Shown one piece after another: positions 8,465-16,238 of a stretch of 16,238 bases of DNA. The position numbers and the translations under genes are program-made. The stretch lies in NCBI GenBank assembly GCA_030039895.1, contig JASHUR010000314.1, positions 1 through 16,238 of the forward strand, read 5' to 3'. Position 1 is the stretch's first letter; each line of letters begins with the position of its first letter. Under the pieces are notes generated by a model that worked only from the letters and a program-made list of their open reading frames with translations, did no database searches and was not told where the DNA came from. Source of the stretch: Acidobacteriaceae bacterium (GTDB lineage: Bacteria; Acidobacteriota; Terriglobia; Terriglobales; Acidobacteriaceae).

Positions 8465-8533
8465 TGAGTATTCCTCAGCGATTGGTACACGACGTGCACA
8501 CCCAGCAGCGAATACCCACAGCGGATATTTCCG

Positions 8534-9565
8534 ATGCAGACTACACCTACAGGATCGCTTCTTTTGGGAGAATCGCTCGCGATGCAGGCGGTGCGCGAGC
8601 AGATCAGAAGCGCAGCGGCGACAGACGCGCCTGTCCTGATCACAGGTGAAAGTGGAACAGGGAAGGACCTGGCTGCACGAACGCTGCATGAGCTTAGCCA
8701 GCGCAACCGCCACAACATGGTCAAGGTGAATTGTCCGGCGATTCCTTCCCAGCTGTTTGAAAGCGAACTCTTTGGCTACGAGTCAGGAGCATTTACCGGC
8801 GCCCGGATTGCAAAACCCGGCAAGTTTGAGATGGCCTCCCGTGGAACTCTGTTTCTGGATGAGATCGGCGAGCTGGATATGGCGCTGCAGGCAAAGCTGC
8901 TGCGCGTCCTGCAGGACTTTAAAGTAGTGCGTCTGGGTTCAGTGGAAGAGCGGTCCGTCGATGTCCGTCTGATCTGCGGCACCAATCGCAATCTTGAGAC
9001 TGAAGTTGAGGGCGGAAGGTTCCGTTCCGATTTGTTTTACCGGATCAACGTGCTCAATATCAAAATGCCGGCGCTGCGCGCGCGCATCGGTGATGTCCCG
9101 ATCCTCATGGAACACTTCATCGGGCTATACAGCGACCAATTCGGCCAGAGGCCGAAGCCGATGAGCAGCTCAGCCATGCAGATTCTTGAAAAGTATTCAT
9201 GGCCGGGCAACCTGCGCGAGCTGGAAAACCTGGCCAAGCGCTATGTCGTGCTCGGGGGAGAAGAACATATCCTCTCTTCTCTTCGTGAACCGGGCGCCTC
9301 AGACGTATTTCCCTTGGAGCCCGCCGATATCAATACACCCCTCCGCATTCAAACAAAACGGGCTGTACAGACCCTCGAGCGCCGCATCATCTTTGATGTT
9401 CTTCGCGCGCACAAGTGGAACCGGAGAAGCACCGCACGGTCGCTCGATATCAGCTATCGCGCCCTGCTCTACAAGATCAAAGAGGCAGGACTTCCTTCGA
9501 TACGCAACACCCGAGGACCTGCAAAACACCCCCAATCCAATAACCATGAAGGGATCTGCCAGTGA
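8534..9565 (+). CDS. Sigma-54 activator without a sensory domain (PspF-like AAA+ and Fis-type HTH)
   Basis: The 343-aa protein starts almost directly with the AAA+ domain. It has Walker A GESGTGKD (38-45), GAFTGA (85-90), Walker B TLFLDE (105-110), Arg-finger residues near 162-164 and a YSWPGNLREL segment (221-230). A Fis-type HTH follows (about 292-317) with recognition segment DISYRALLYKI. The frame upstream of ATG 8534 contains no ATG, GTG or TTG back to a TGA at 8465, so a lost N-terminal domain in this frame is excluded by the sequence. Activity must be set by expression, by another protein, or by the short polar tail (319-343). Its stop overlaps the GTG start of the export gene, making the activator the first gene of the EPS operon. 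It is divergent from the REC-containing activator. Confidence 0.92.
   Translation: MQTTPTGSLLLGESLAMQAVREQIRSAAATDAPVLITGESGTGKDLAARTLHELSQRNRHNMVKVNCPAIPSQLFESELFGYESGAFTGARIAKPGKFEMASRGTLFLDEIGELDMALQAKLLRVLQDFKVVRLGSVEERSVDVRLICGTNRNLETEVEGGRFRSDLFYRINVLNIKMPALRARIGDVPILMEHFIGLYSDQFGQRPKPMSSSAMQILEKYSWPGNLRELENLAKRYVVLGGEEHILSSLREPGASDVFPLEPADINTPLRIQTKRAVQTLERRIIFDVLRAHKWNRRSTARSLDISYRALLYKIKEAGLPSIRNTRGPAKHPQSNNHEGICQ
9549..9553 (+). promoter_or_regulatory. Ribosome-binding site supporting the GTG start of the export gene
   Basis: AAGGG lies 8 nt before GTG 9562, inside the 3' end of the activator gene. An ATG at 9546 is out of frame with the export protein. Confidence 0.6.
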
Positions 9566-10242
9566 CTACCAGGACAAATTACGCGACTTTTCCGTTGCAG
9601 CTAGGTGTGTTGATTCTGTTTGCGGGGACCTTGGCCGCGTACGGGCAGGCCAAGCAGAATGCGCCAGAGACCTCGTATCAGAATGATCCGCCTGCGGCCG
9701 TGGATCCAAGCGTGCCTGCAGACACACAGTCTTCGCTTCCAGTAACAGCCGTTTCAAGAGAGTACAGAATCGGCATCAACGACGTACTGACCGTGAACGT
9801 GTGGCACGAGCCGGATCTGTCCCGCAACCTCATCGTCCGCCCGGACGGGAAGATATCTCTTCCTCTGGTGGGCGATGTGCGCGCCGCGGGTAAGACCCCT
9901 CCTGAACTGGAAGCGGAACTTGCGTCAGACCTGGCAAAGTACATCAAAGACCCGGAATTGACCGTAATTGTCGACCAGATACGCAGCCGCATGATCAATG
10001 TCATCGGTGAGGTCATGCACCCCGGCACCTATGCGCTCACGCAGCAGATGGGGGTGCTTGACGCCATTGCCGAGGCTGGTGGACTGCGGGACTTCGCAAA
10101 GAAAAACAAGATCTATGTTCTTCGCGAAACTTCCGCAGGCGTGCGCGAGCGCATGAAGTACAACTACAACGATGTGGTGGCTGCCAAGCATGATGCCCAT
10201 GACATCATGCTGCAAGCAAAAGATACAGTGGTGGTTCCATGA
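9562..10242 (+). CDS. Polysaccharide export protein, Wza-like (Poly_export and SLBB)
   Basis: The 226-aa protein has a signal peptide (residues 1-28, hydrophobic 11-26, likely cut after AYG). A polysaccharide export domain follows at about 66-140 (YRIGINDVLTVNVW, then VRPDGKISLPLVGDV), then an SLBB-type domain at about 144-195 (INVIGEVMHPGTY and AIAEAGGLRDFAKKNKIYV). Such proteins form the periplasmic and outer-membrane ring through which EPS leaves the cell. It is shorter than Wza and lacks both a lipobox Cys and the C-terminal amphipathic helix of Wza, as in XrtA-locus export proteins. It therefore probably needs a separate outer-membrane partner, perhaps the next gene's barrel. The GTG start overlaps the activator stop, and its own stop overlaps the next ATG by 4 nt, so translation is likely coupled at both ends. 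Confidence 0.9.
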   Translation: MTTRTNYATFPLQLGVLILFAGTLAAYGQAKQNAPETSYQNDPPAAVDPSVPADTQSSLPVTAVSREYRIGINDVLTVNVWHEPDLSRNLIVRPDGKISLPLVGDVRAAGKTPPELEAELASDLAKYIKDPELTVIVDQIRSRMINVIGEVMHPGTYALTQQMGVLDAIAEAGGLRDFAKKNKIYVLRETSAGVRERMKYNYNDVVAAKHDAHDIMLQAKDTVVVP

Positions 10243-11651
10243 ACTATCTTCGCCATTCTCTGATTGGCAAAGTGCATCGGCTGCGAGCCGCCCTTCTGCC
10301 GGTAATCGCAGTGGGCATCGCCGCACCTTGCCTTTACGGTCAGGTATCGCCGGTTAATGATTCACAAACCAGCGTGCTGAGCAATCTGGATCAATCGACG
10401 ATGTACCCGATTCAGACTGAGATGGCGGAGACATCAAACCTAAACCGGCTGAATGAGAACGCCGATACGTCAAGATACACCGACAACCCTTTCAGACACG
10501 GACCGTTCTACTTTTCAGTTGAAGCGTTGGGCGTCTGGACCACAAATCTCCAAAACGCATACAGCAACGAGCCTTACTCAAGCGGCGAATACTTCCGGCT
10601 TGGGGCTCCTGTGGGCTTACACCTTACTAACGAACGGACCGATTTCAACGGCTTCTTCCGGGTGGATTCAAGCATGTATCCCGGATATAACAACCTGACT
10701 CATACATCTGAAGTTTATTCCCATCAGCTCGTCCACCAGTTCTCGGACATAACGACATCATCGTGGTCACTGGCAGGTGGACATATTGAGACCCTCGGAC
10801 AGTATCTTTCTCCGGTAGTAACAGTGGGATCTGCGGGTGTGGTTGCACCGCAGCAAACAAGCGGGCTGCAATCCACAGATGATGCAGCTACCACGTATAC
10901 CCTCGCACACCAGATGAGCGAACGCGATACGCTCACCGCGTCCGGCACTGCCGGATGGCTGGATCAGCCGGTTGTCAATGCATCCGGGGCGCGGCTTACG
11001 ACGTACCGGGAGATCACTGGCGGCGGAGCGGCGCAATGGCAGCATGCGCTTAACACCCGCGAAACAGTCGGCGCGGAAGTGACGAATGTCTATGTACATG
11101 GACTTACGCCGACTGGGGATAGCAACTTTACAGCAGCCAAGTTTACCTTCAGCCAGACACTGACACCCCACAGTTTCGTCTCCGGAGGCGTTGGACCGCT
11201 TTATGCTCACTCTGCAGTTACAGGAACAACGACGCAGAGCTACGTTAGTTATGCTGCCAATGTCGACTATACCAACCAGACGAGATTTGGACGCATAAGC
11301 GGTGGTTATTCACGTCTGTATGCGGTTGGCTATCTTGCGCCGGCAAGCGTTGGCAACTATCTATATCTGAATTTTGATCGCCCGCTCAGCCCGATGTTCC
11401 ATCTGACCGCCGATACGTTATATCTCCGCACTGCGCTACCGGAACAGCAGACATCCGGAGTCTATTCGCAGGTCGGCTTCACAACGCGGCTGGACGTACA
11501 CCTGACCCGATACCTCGAATATCAGATTGAGGGCGATGTGTTCAATCAGGACGCGACCAGCCTATTACCGGGATACAGCTACGACAACGTTGCTACAGGG
11601 TTTACATTTTACTTCGGAAATATAGAGACAGCGGAAGGAGTTCAACCATGA
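10239..11651 (+). CDS. Predicted outer-membrane beta-barrel protein of the EPS operon
   Basis: The 470-residue protein has an N-terminal signal peptide (about 1-34, ending LYGQ). After a polar linker (35-85), most of the chain is made of alternating polar/apolar, aromatic-rich strands such as FYFSVEALGVW, EYFRLGAPVGLHLT and FTFYFGN near the C-terminus. This pattern fits a porin-like barrel. The last strand is followed by a short polar tail rather than ending in Phe. I do not recognise a named family with certainty; barrel proteins of similar length occur between the export and chain-length genes in XrtA-type loci. A role as the outer-membrane EPS pore or secretin substitute is inferred from position. 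It overlaps both neighbours by 4 nt. Confidence 0.75.
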   Translation: MNYLRHSLIGKVHRLRAALLPVIAVGIAAPCLYGQVSPVNDSQTSVLSNLDQSTMYPIQTEMAETSNLNRLNENADTSRYTDNPFRHGPFYFSVEALGVWTTNLQNAYSNEPYSSGEYFRLGAPVGLHLTNERTDFNGFFRVDSSMYPGYNNLTHTSEVYSHQLVHQFSDITTSSWSLAGGHIETLGQYLSPVVTVGSAGVVAPQQTSGLQSTDDAATTYTLAHQMSERDTLTASGTAGWLDQPVVNASGARLTTYREITGGGAAQWQHALNTRETVGAEVTNVYVHGLTPTGDSNFTAAKFTFSQTLTPHSFVSGGVGPLYAHSAVTGTTTQSYVSYAANVDYTNQTRFGRISGGYSRLYAVGYLAPASVGNYLYLNFDRPLSPMFHLTADTLYLRTALPEQQTSGVYSQVGFTTRLDVHLTRYLEYQIEGDVFNQDATSLLPGYSYDNVATGFTFYFGNIETAEGVQP

Positions 11652-13111
11652 CACGCAAGCCCCCTTCAACCCCGCAGGAATTTATTGAATTTCTTCTGCG
11701 TCGAAAGAAGTGGATCATTTTGTCGATGCTCATCGTTCCGCCGCTGGTATTTCTAGTGGGCAATCTCTGGCCCAAGAAATACCAGTCCGAGACGATGATC
11801 CTGGTCGATCCGCAGAAGGTCTCTGCGGAGTATGTGAAGGCCACGGTGCCGGGTGACGTTACTGACCGCCTGCAGACAATCAGCGATGAAGTCCTGAGTC
11901 GCACCGGGCTCCTGACGATAGCAAATGAAGACCATCTTTACCAGACAGAGCGCGAGAAATACGGCGACGATAGCGCCGTAGCAGCAATTCATAAAGATAT
12001 AACGGTCGACATCATTCGGGGGGCAACCGACAGAAGCCCCATCGACGGATTCAAGATTTCTTATATTGCATCGAACCCTCAGCTCGCGCAGAAGGTGACG
12101 CAACAGATCGCAGACCTTTTTATTGAGGCGAACGTCAAGCAACGCGACCAGGACGCCGAAGGTACCGAACTGTTTATCGAAAATCAGCTACTGAAGGCGC
12201 GCGCACAACTGGCACAGCAGGACCAGAAGATTCGTGCATTCAAAGCGGCGCACCTCGGCGAGTTGCCCGAGCAGGAGACCGCAAACCTGGCGATGATCGG
12301 CGAATACCAGAATATGGCCCAGGAAAACAACGAAGCCATCGATCGTGCGAACCAGCAAAGGGTCTATCTGGAGTCGATGCTGAACGTAAATGGCAATCAT
12401 AAGCTGCCTGCCCCTGTCGCGGCGCCGACGCCGCTTCAACTCCAGTTGCAGAAGGATGAGGACCAGCTTACTGCGGACCTTCAGTTATATACGGATCAAT
12501 ATCCCGATGTGATCCGCCTGCGAGACCAAATTGCGACTCTCAAGGCTGAAATCAAACGCCAGCCGGCAAACACCGCACACGCCATTACCACGGCAACAGG
12601 AGGGCCGAACTTAGGTGAACAGCTTGAAAGCCAGTTGAAAGCTACCAATGAGGAGATTCAATCGCGGACCGCGCGGCAGCAGCAACTGGAGAATAAGGTC
12701 AGCGCCCTTCAAGGGCAAGTGCAGAGCTTGCCCGCAGTGCAACAGGAATATGAATCTCTGAGTCGCGACTACACAGAGATGCAACAGAACTATCAATCGC
12801 TGCTGCAGAAGCAGCAGGCGTCTGCAATGGCAGCTCAGCTTGAGCTGCATAACGATAGTGAACATTTCCGGGTGATCGATCCCGCCAACCTTCCAATCGT
12901 TCCCGTGTCGCCGAATTTAAGCATCGTGTATGCAGGAGGCTTGCTCGGGGGACTCATCGTTGGTCTGTGCGTGGCATTTTTCGAAGAGATGCGAGACCCG
13001 ACGATTCACAATGCGGATGAAGCTGAGATGTATCTAAGCGTACCGCTCATCGCGGCACTGCCCGCCATGCATCTCGATCAGGCATTGCCCGCAGGAGGCA
13101 GTACTACCTGA
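11648..13111 (+). CDS. Polysaccharide chain-length determinant (Wzz/GNVR family)
   Basis: The 487-aa inner-membrane protein has a first transmembrane helix at about 22-41 after a basic RRKK. A large periplasmic part follows with long heptad-rich coiled coil (about 160-230 and 330-400, many Gln/Leu/Glu). The second helix (about 419-440) is preceded by the proline-rich PANLPIVPVSPN typical of Wzz and Wzc. The C-terminal cytoplasmic tail is short and has no kinase domain, so the kinase is the separate next gene, as in XrtA-type and Gram-positive systems. It would control chain length and connect polymerisation to the export protein. AAGGAG 7 nt before ATG 11648 and a 4-nt overlap with the barrel gene support the start. 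Confidence 0.92.
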   Translation: MTRKPPSTPQEFIEFLLRRKKWIILSMLIVPPLVFLVGNLWPKKYQSETMILVDPQKVSAEYVKATVPGDVTDRLQTISDEVLSRTGLLTIANEDHLYQTEREKYGDDSAVAAIHKDITVDIIRGATDRSPIDGFKISYIASNPQLAQKVTQQIADLFIEANVKQRDQDAEGTELFIENQLLKARAQLAQQDQKIRAFKAAHLGELPEQETANLAMIGEYQNMAQENNEAIDRANQQRVYLESMLNVNGNHKLPAPVAAPTPLQLQLQKDEDQLTADLQLYTDQYPDVIRLRDQIATLKAEIKRQPANTAHAITTATGGPNLGEQLESQLKATNEEIQSRTARQQQLENKVSALQGQVQSLPAVQQEYESLSRDYTEMQQNYQSLLQKQQASAMAAQLELHNDSEHFRVIDPANLPIVPVSPNLSIVYAGGLLGGLIVGLCVAFFEEMRDPTIHNADEAEMYLSVPLIAALPAMHLDQALPAGGSTT

Positions 13112-13203
13112 CAAGATGTCGATAGGACATAACCATAAAAAGTCCTTAGTAGAAAGAAATCGAAGCACGTAAACAAACGATCCTCAAGATAAAGAAGGGA
13201 CAA

Positions 13204-14097
13204 ATGGAATCCACAATTCACACAGCGTCACCGTCGCCTACGAGGTCTGAAGTGCTCTCACACTCCGGTTCGAAACCGGTGTCACCCTGGTCTGAACCGG
13301 ACACAAATCTGAAAGCCGCATACGGCAATGGGACGAAGGAGCTTAAGCTTCACGAAACAGAGAGCGGATGCATCCCGATTCCCGTAAAGCGCCTCGATAC
13401 CTCGAAGATCAAGAGCGAAGTCATCATGGCGCAGCGTTTGAGCCGCCGGGAGCAGCAGAACCTCCACTTCATCATTCAGCGGTATCGGTTGCTGTGTAAT
13501 CGCATGGTAGAGGTGGCCAAGAACCTTGACAGCCAGGTCTTTCTCATCACTAGCGCTCTCGCAGAGGAAGGAAAAACCCTGGTCACAGCCAATCTCGCCT
13601 TTGCCCTGAGCGGAATTGAAAATAAGCGGACGCTGCTGATTGATCTGGACCTGCGTCGCTATTCCATGCACGCCCTTCTCGGGCTTTCAGATACGGATGG
13701 CGACGAACACTTCCTGCAGGCCGAGGATTGGCATGACTCGCTGTGGTCGATTCGACCTGGCTTGGATGCGCTTCTGGCCACGAGCCCAGTCGATCGCCCC
13801 GACGAGTTGTTGTACCGCTCAGCCATGGTGGATCTTCTGAGCGCCGCGAGACGGGAGTATGACTATATTCTTATCGACTCTGCGCCATTGCTTCTGGCCG
13901 CGGACACACATGCAATGCTTCCGATCATTGACCAGGCGATGCTGGTGGTGCGCGCCGATCATACGCCGATTGCGTGCTCTCAGGATGCACTCAAAATTCT
14001 TGGAGACAAAGCCGTGGGCTGCATTCTGAACGATGTGAAGCGGCTCAAGTATGAGGACTACTACAACGGCTACTATGGTGCCGATAAGAAGTTATGA
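13204..14097 (+). CDS. BY-type tyrosine kinase (CpsD/CapB/EpsG-like) of the EPS operon
   Basis: The 297-aa protein has a polar N-terminal region (1-105) and a P-loop kinase domain. It carries Walker A SALAEEGKT (117-125), Walker A' LLIDLDLR (144-151) and Walker B YILIDS (221-226). The C-terminal tail has a tyrosine cluster with Tyr283, 286, 287, 290 and 291, the usual autophosphorylation site. Such kinases bind the cytoplasmic tail of the Wzz partner, encoded directly upstream, and cycle phosphorylation during EPS assembly. Walker A departs from the common PGEGKS/T form, but the essential GKT is kept. GAAGGGA just before ATG 13204 supports the start. The 92-bp gap from the previous gene is the largest in the operon and shows no clear promoter. 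The stop overlaps the next ATG by 4 nt. Confidence 0.9.
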   Translation: MESTIHTASPSPTRSEVLSHSGSKPVSPWSEPDTNLKAAYGNGTKELKLHETESGCIPIPVKRLDTSKIKSEVIMAQRLSRREQQNLHFIIQRYRLLCNRMVEVAKNLDSQVFLITSALAEEGKTLVTANLAFALSGIENKRTLLIDLDLRRYSMHALLGLSDTDGDEHFLQAEDWHDSLWSIRPGLDALLATSPVDRPDELLYRSAMVDLLSAARREYDYILIDSAPLLLAADTHAMLPIIDQAMLVVRADHTPIACSQDALKILGDKAVGCILNDVKRLKYEDYYNGYYGADKKL

Positions 14098-15458
14098 TTC
14101 GGTTTTCAAATTTATATCTACCCTCGAGGCTGTTCGTCATCGTCGCATTGGATGGACTAATGATGGCTGCCTCGGTATTTCTCTCCTTACATGGCCTCCC
14201 CATGCCGCGCATGGTGCTCGCTTCCCTCTCGGCAGCCGCCGTGTTCGTGGCTTGTTTCTACATCTTTGACCTGTACGACCTTGACGCCACCCGAAAGACA
14301 TGGGACTTGCTACGCCGCAGTTTGCGAGCGCTTGCAATCGGGCTTCTGCTGCTGATTCCACTGTGGACGTCCTTGCTTGTTACGCGACCGAGTTACAGAA
14401 TCCTGGAAATGAATCTGATTCTGTTTCTCGCTGTCTTATGCGTTTACCGCACAGCGACTGAGTGGTTACATAACTGGATATTTCCAGGAGAAAAACTGTT
14501 GCTTGTGGGCAGCGACCCCAGCATTCACCTGCTGGCCGAAGCATTGAAGGAGCATCTATCGCTGCCGCTAAAGCTCAGTGCTATTGTTCCGGAACGGGCA
14601 ACGGATCGTAACGGCGAACAGTCTTTCGCCATGTGCGAAGACATAACAAAAGTTCCTGATGTTACCAGGACCTTCCACCCAAATCGCGTGGCGATCGCAG
14701 GAATCCTTGACCCAAAGACGATGCTGGCTGATGAACTGCTCGACCTTCGCCGCCAGGGGGTGCATATCCATGACGCCTCCTCTCTTTATGCAACGATTAC
14801 CGGACGCATTCCGGTCGCCCTTTTGGATATTCGACGGCTGGTGTTCGGCAAGGGCCTTGCGCCTTCGCGCGCTTCATCGGTCGTCCATCATGCCTTCGGA
14901 TGCATCTTTTCCGTCTTCGCTCTCGTCCTCACCGCGCCGGCGATGCTTCTGATTGCGCTCTGCATTAAGCTGGATTCGCGTGGGCCTGTCTTTTACAAGC
15001 AGGAGCGTGTCGGGCTCAACGGAAAACACTTCTGGGTATACAAGTTCCGCTCCATGCGCCAGGACGCTGAGGCTGCTAGCGGACCAACCTGGACGACCAA
15101 TGCAGATTCGCGAATTACGCGGGTCGGTAAAATCCTCAGGACTCTGCGTCTCGACGAGCTGCCGCAGTTCTTCAATATCCTTCGCGGGGAAATGAGCCTT
15201 GTGGGCCCACGCCCCGAACGGCCTCACTTTGTCTCCATGCTGAAGGATCAGATTCCCTTCTATCACCTCCGGCACAGCATCCGTCCGGGCATCACAGGCT
15301 GGGCGCAGGTTTCTGCAGGATACGGGGCCACGGTCGAAGAATCTCAAATAAAGCTGGAGTATGACCTCTTCTATCTATTGAATCGGTCTTTGCTGCTCGA
15401 TGCCTTGATCGTAGTCAAGACGATGAAGATCATGCTCTGCGGAAAAGGGGCGCGCTGA
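14094..15458 (+). CDS. Exopolysaccharide polyprenyl glycosylphosphotransferase (WbaP/WcaJ type)
   Basis: The 454-aa protein would transfer a sugar-1-phosphate from a nucleotide sugar to undecaprenyl phosphate, the first committed step of EPS repeat-unit synthesis. Four N-terminal membrane helices (about 13-32, 40-61, 79-96 and 102-119) are followed by a Rossmann-like regulatory part (131-250, starting GEKLLLVGS). A membrane-embedded helix (268-293) leads into the catalytic bacterial sugar transferase domain. This holds GPVFYKQERVG (297-307), KFRSM (317-321), the catalytic-type LDELPQFFNILRGEMSLVGPRPE (about 353-376) and GITGWAQV (399-406). Length and order match full-size members. The sugar cannot be told from sequence. 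It starts inside the kinase stop (ATGA overlap). Confidence 0.93.
   Translation: MIRFSNLYLPSRLFVIVALDGLMMAASVFLSLHGLPMPRMVLASLSAAAVFVACFYIFDLYDLDATRKTWDLLRRSLRALAIGLLLLIPLWTSLLVTRPSYRILEMNLILFLAVLCVYRTATEWLHNWIFPGEKLLLVGSDPSIHLLAEALKEHLSLPLKLSAIVPERATDRNGEQSFAMCEDITKVPDVTRTFHPNRVAIAGILDPKTMLADELLDLRRQGVHIHDASSLYATITGRIPVALLDIRRLVFGKGLAPSRASSVVHHAFGCIFSVFALVLTAPAMLLIALCIKLDSRGPVFYKQERVGLNGKHFWVYKFRSMRQDAEAASGPTWTTNADSRITRVGKILRTLRLDELPQFFNILRGEMSLVGPRPERPHFVSMLKDQIPFYHLRHSIRPGITGWAQVSAGYGATVEESQIKLEYDLFYLLNRSLLLDALIVVKTMKIMLCGKGAR
15445..15450 (+). promoter_or_regulatory. Ribosome-binding site supporting the GTG start of the glycosyltransferase
   Basis: AAGGGG lies 9 nt before GTG 15460, at the 3' end of the sugar transferase gene. 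A TTG at 15463 would have a longer 12-nt spacing. Confidence 0.55.
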
Positions 15459-15459
15459 A

Positions 15460-16238
15460 GTGTTGCACGCCGTGTTAGTACCCCTTGGTGTCGTCTTTGT
15501 GCTGTTTGTATTTTGCGCGTCGTTGTATGTGACCGGCTTTGCCGTTCTTGGCTTGAGGAAAGCGCCGCGCAAATTCTGCCGAACAGCCAACACTCGGTTT
15601 CTGGTGCTCGTGCCGGCACATAATGAAGGCAATGGAATCGTAGCGACACTCCGCAGCCTGCGGCAGGCTAACTATCCACGCGAGCTGATGCGCATGGCGG
15701 TGATCGCGGATAATTGCAGCGACAATACCGCAGAGGTGGCGCGCGTCTGCGGCTTTGAAGTATGGATTCGTAATGATCCCGAGAATCACGGCAAGGGACA
15801 GGCGCTCAGCTGGGCATTTGACAAAGCGGCGCTGGCCTTTGATCTGGCCGCAGTGATTGATGCGGACACAGAAGTTAGCCCGGACTTTTTTGCCGCCATG
15901 GACTCCGCATACGCCGAGCAATTGCGAAAGGGGCGTTCCTGCGTTGCACTACAGGGCAGATACCTTTTTGAGCAAAGTGGCCAGTCCGCGACATGGTTCG
16001 AGCAGTTCACCATCGCCTCCAAGGCAGCGGAGAACTCTTTCTCATACCGGCCGCGTTCCGGACTGGACCTCACAAACCTGATACAGGGAAACGGCTTTTG
16101 TATCAGCCACAGCGCACTCGAACAGGTCCCCTTTACCGCTACTTCGGTCGTAGAAGACAGTGAGTATGCAGTCACTCTTGCACTCAATGGAATCCAGGTG
16201 GTGTATGTTGACGACGCACAAGTGATCTCGCGAATCAC
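15460..16238 (+). CDS. Family 2 glycosyltransferase, partial (runs off the window)
   Basis: The frame stays open from GTG 15460 to the window edge (259 codons). A hydrophobic N-terminal helix (about 4-30) is followed by a GT-A fold with VPAHNEG (about 50-56), a DNCSDNT nucleotide-site segment (about 87-93), the metal-binding DADTEV (about 132-137), QGNGFCIS (about 208-215) and an acceptor-site-like VVEDSEY (about 229-235). This order is that of processive-like, membrane-linked family 2 transferases (cellulose synthase-like). It would add sugars to the lipid-linked EPS precursor on the cytoplasmic face. It starts 1 nt after the sugar transferase stop, so it belongs to the same operon. The C-terminus, where further membrane helices would be expected, is not seen. 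Confidence 0.88.
   Translation, partial: MLHAVLVPLGVVFVLFVFCASLYVTGFAVLGLRKAPRKFCRTANTRFLVLVPAHNEGNGIVATLRSLRQANYPRELMRMAVIADNCSDNTAEVARVCGFEVWIRNDPENHGKGQALSWAFDKAALAFDLAAVIDADTEVSPDFFAAMDSAYAEQLRKGRSCVALQGRYLFEQSGQSATWFEQFTIASKAAENSFSYRPRSGLDLTNLIQGNGFCISHSALEQVPFTATSVVEDSEYAVTLALNGIQVVYVDDAQVISRI

Larger units (their letters stand above)
7616..8533. other. Long divergent intergenic control region between two sigma-54 activator genes
   Basis: About 0.9 kb holds no convincing gene. The short frames in it start at weak TTG/GTG codons or lack ribosome sites and protein-like character. Its contents are an AAAGAG/CTCTTT hairpin at 7896-7911, a 10-bp stem at 8011-8043, two compact GC hairpins at 8057-8084, an ATTCCA/TGGAAT hairpin at 8196-8210, an A+T-rich stretch at about 8220-8460 with an ATGGCC/GGCCAT repeat at 8317-8330, and GTAACC half sites at 8257-8264 and 8432-8464. 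I scanned both strands by eye for the sigma-54 GG-N10-GC pattern and found no good match facing either activator gene. Confidence 0.6.

Noticed and set aside
9416..9431. Sigma-54-like TGGAACCGGAGAAGCA before the export gene
   Set aside because: It encodes the conserved WNRRS of the activator's HTH; the match is weak and explained by coding constraint.

Overview
The window reads as part of an exopolysaccharide (EPS) biosynthesis and export locus of a Gram-negative, didermic bacterium. The family mix suggests an Acidobacteriota member, possibly class Terriglobia: an XrtA/EpsH-like EPS gene set, two sigma-54 enhancer-binding activators, moderately high G+C and long open frames. This taxonomic guess rests on gene content and style only and was not searched.

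Layout. Positions 1-2862 (+) hold a secreted or membrane-anchored parallel beta-helix protein, followed by the C-terminal half of an O-antigen ligase/polymerase whose N-terminal half is missing. A convergent gap (2863-2999) carries a strong hairpin that looks like the terminator of the minus-strand genes. Positions 3000-5525 (-) are a two-gene unit: a polysaccharide deacetylase of the type found in XrtA/PEP-CTERM EPS loci, then a PaaK/CapK-like adenylate-forming enzyme 6 bp downstream. An excellent sigma-54 (-24/-12) promoter lies directly in front of the deacetylase. Positions 5714-7615 (-) encode an NtrC-type response regulator (REC, AAA+, Fis-type HTH) and a small two-repeat protein of unknown function. 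Positions 7616-8533 are a long divergent intergenic region with several hairpins and inverted repeats. From 8534 to the window end (+) runs a tightly packed operon: a second sigma-54 activator without any sensory domain, a Wza-like export protein, a predicted outer-membrane beta-barrel, a Wzz/GNVR chain-length protein, a BY-type tyrosine kinase, a polyprenyl glycosylphosphotransferase and a family 2 glycosyltransferase that is cut by the window edge. Four junctions in this operon overlap by 4 nt.

How the parts fit. The glycosylphosphotransferase would start the repeat unit on undecaprenyl phosphate and the glycosyltransferase would extend it. Wzz and the tyrosine kinase would set chain length, and the export protein and barrel would carry the polymer through the outer membrane. 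The deacetylase and adenylate-forming enzyme may modify it. The two activators have very similar recognition helices and flank a long control region, and a sigma-54 promoter sits in front of the modification genes. I infer a sigma-54-controlled EPS regulon. No flippase, intact polymerase, exosortase or sensor kinase is visible in the window.
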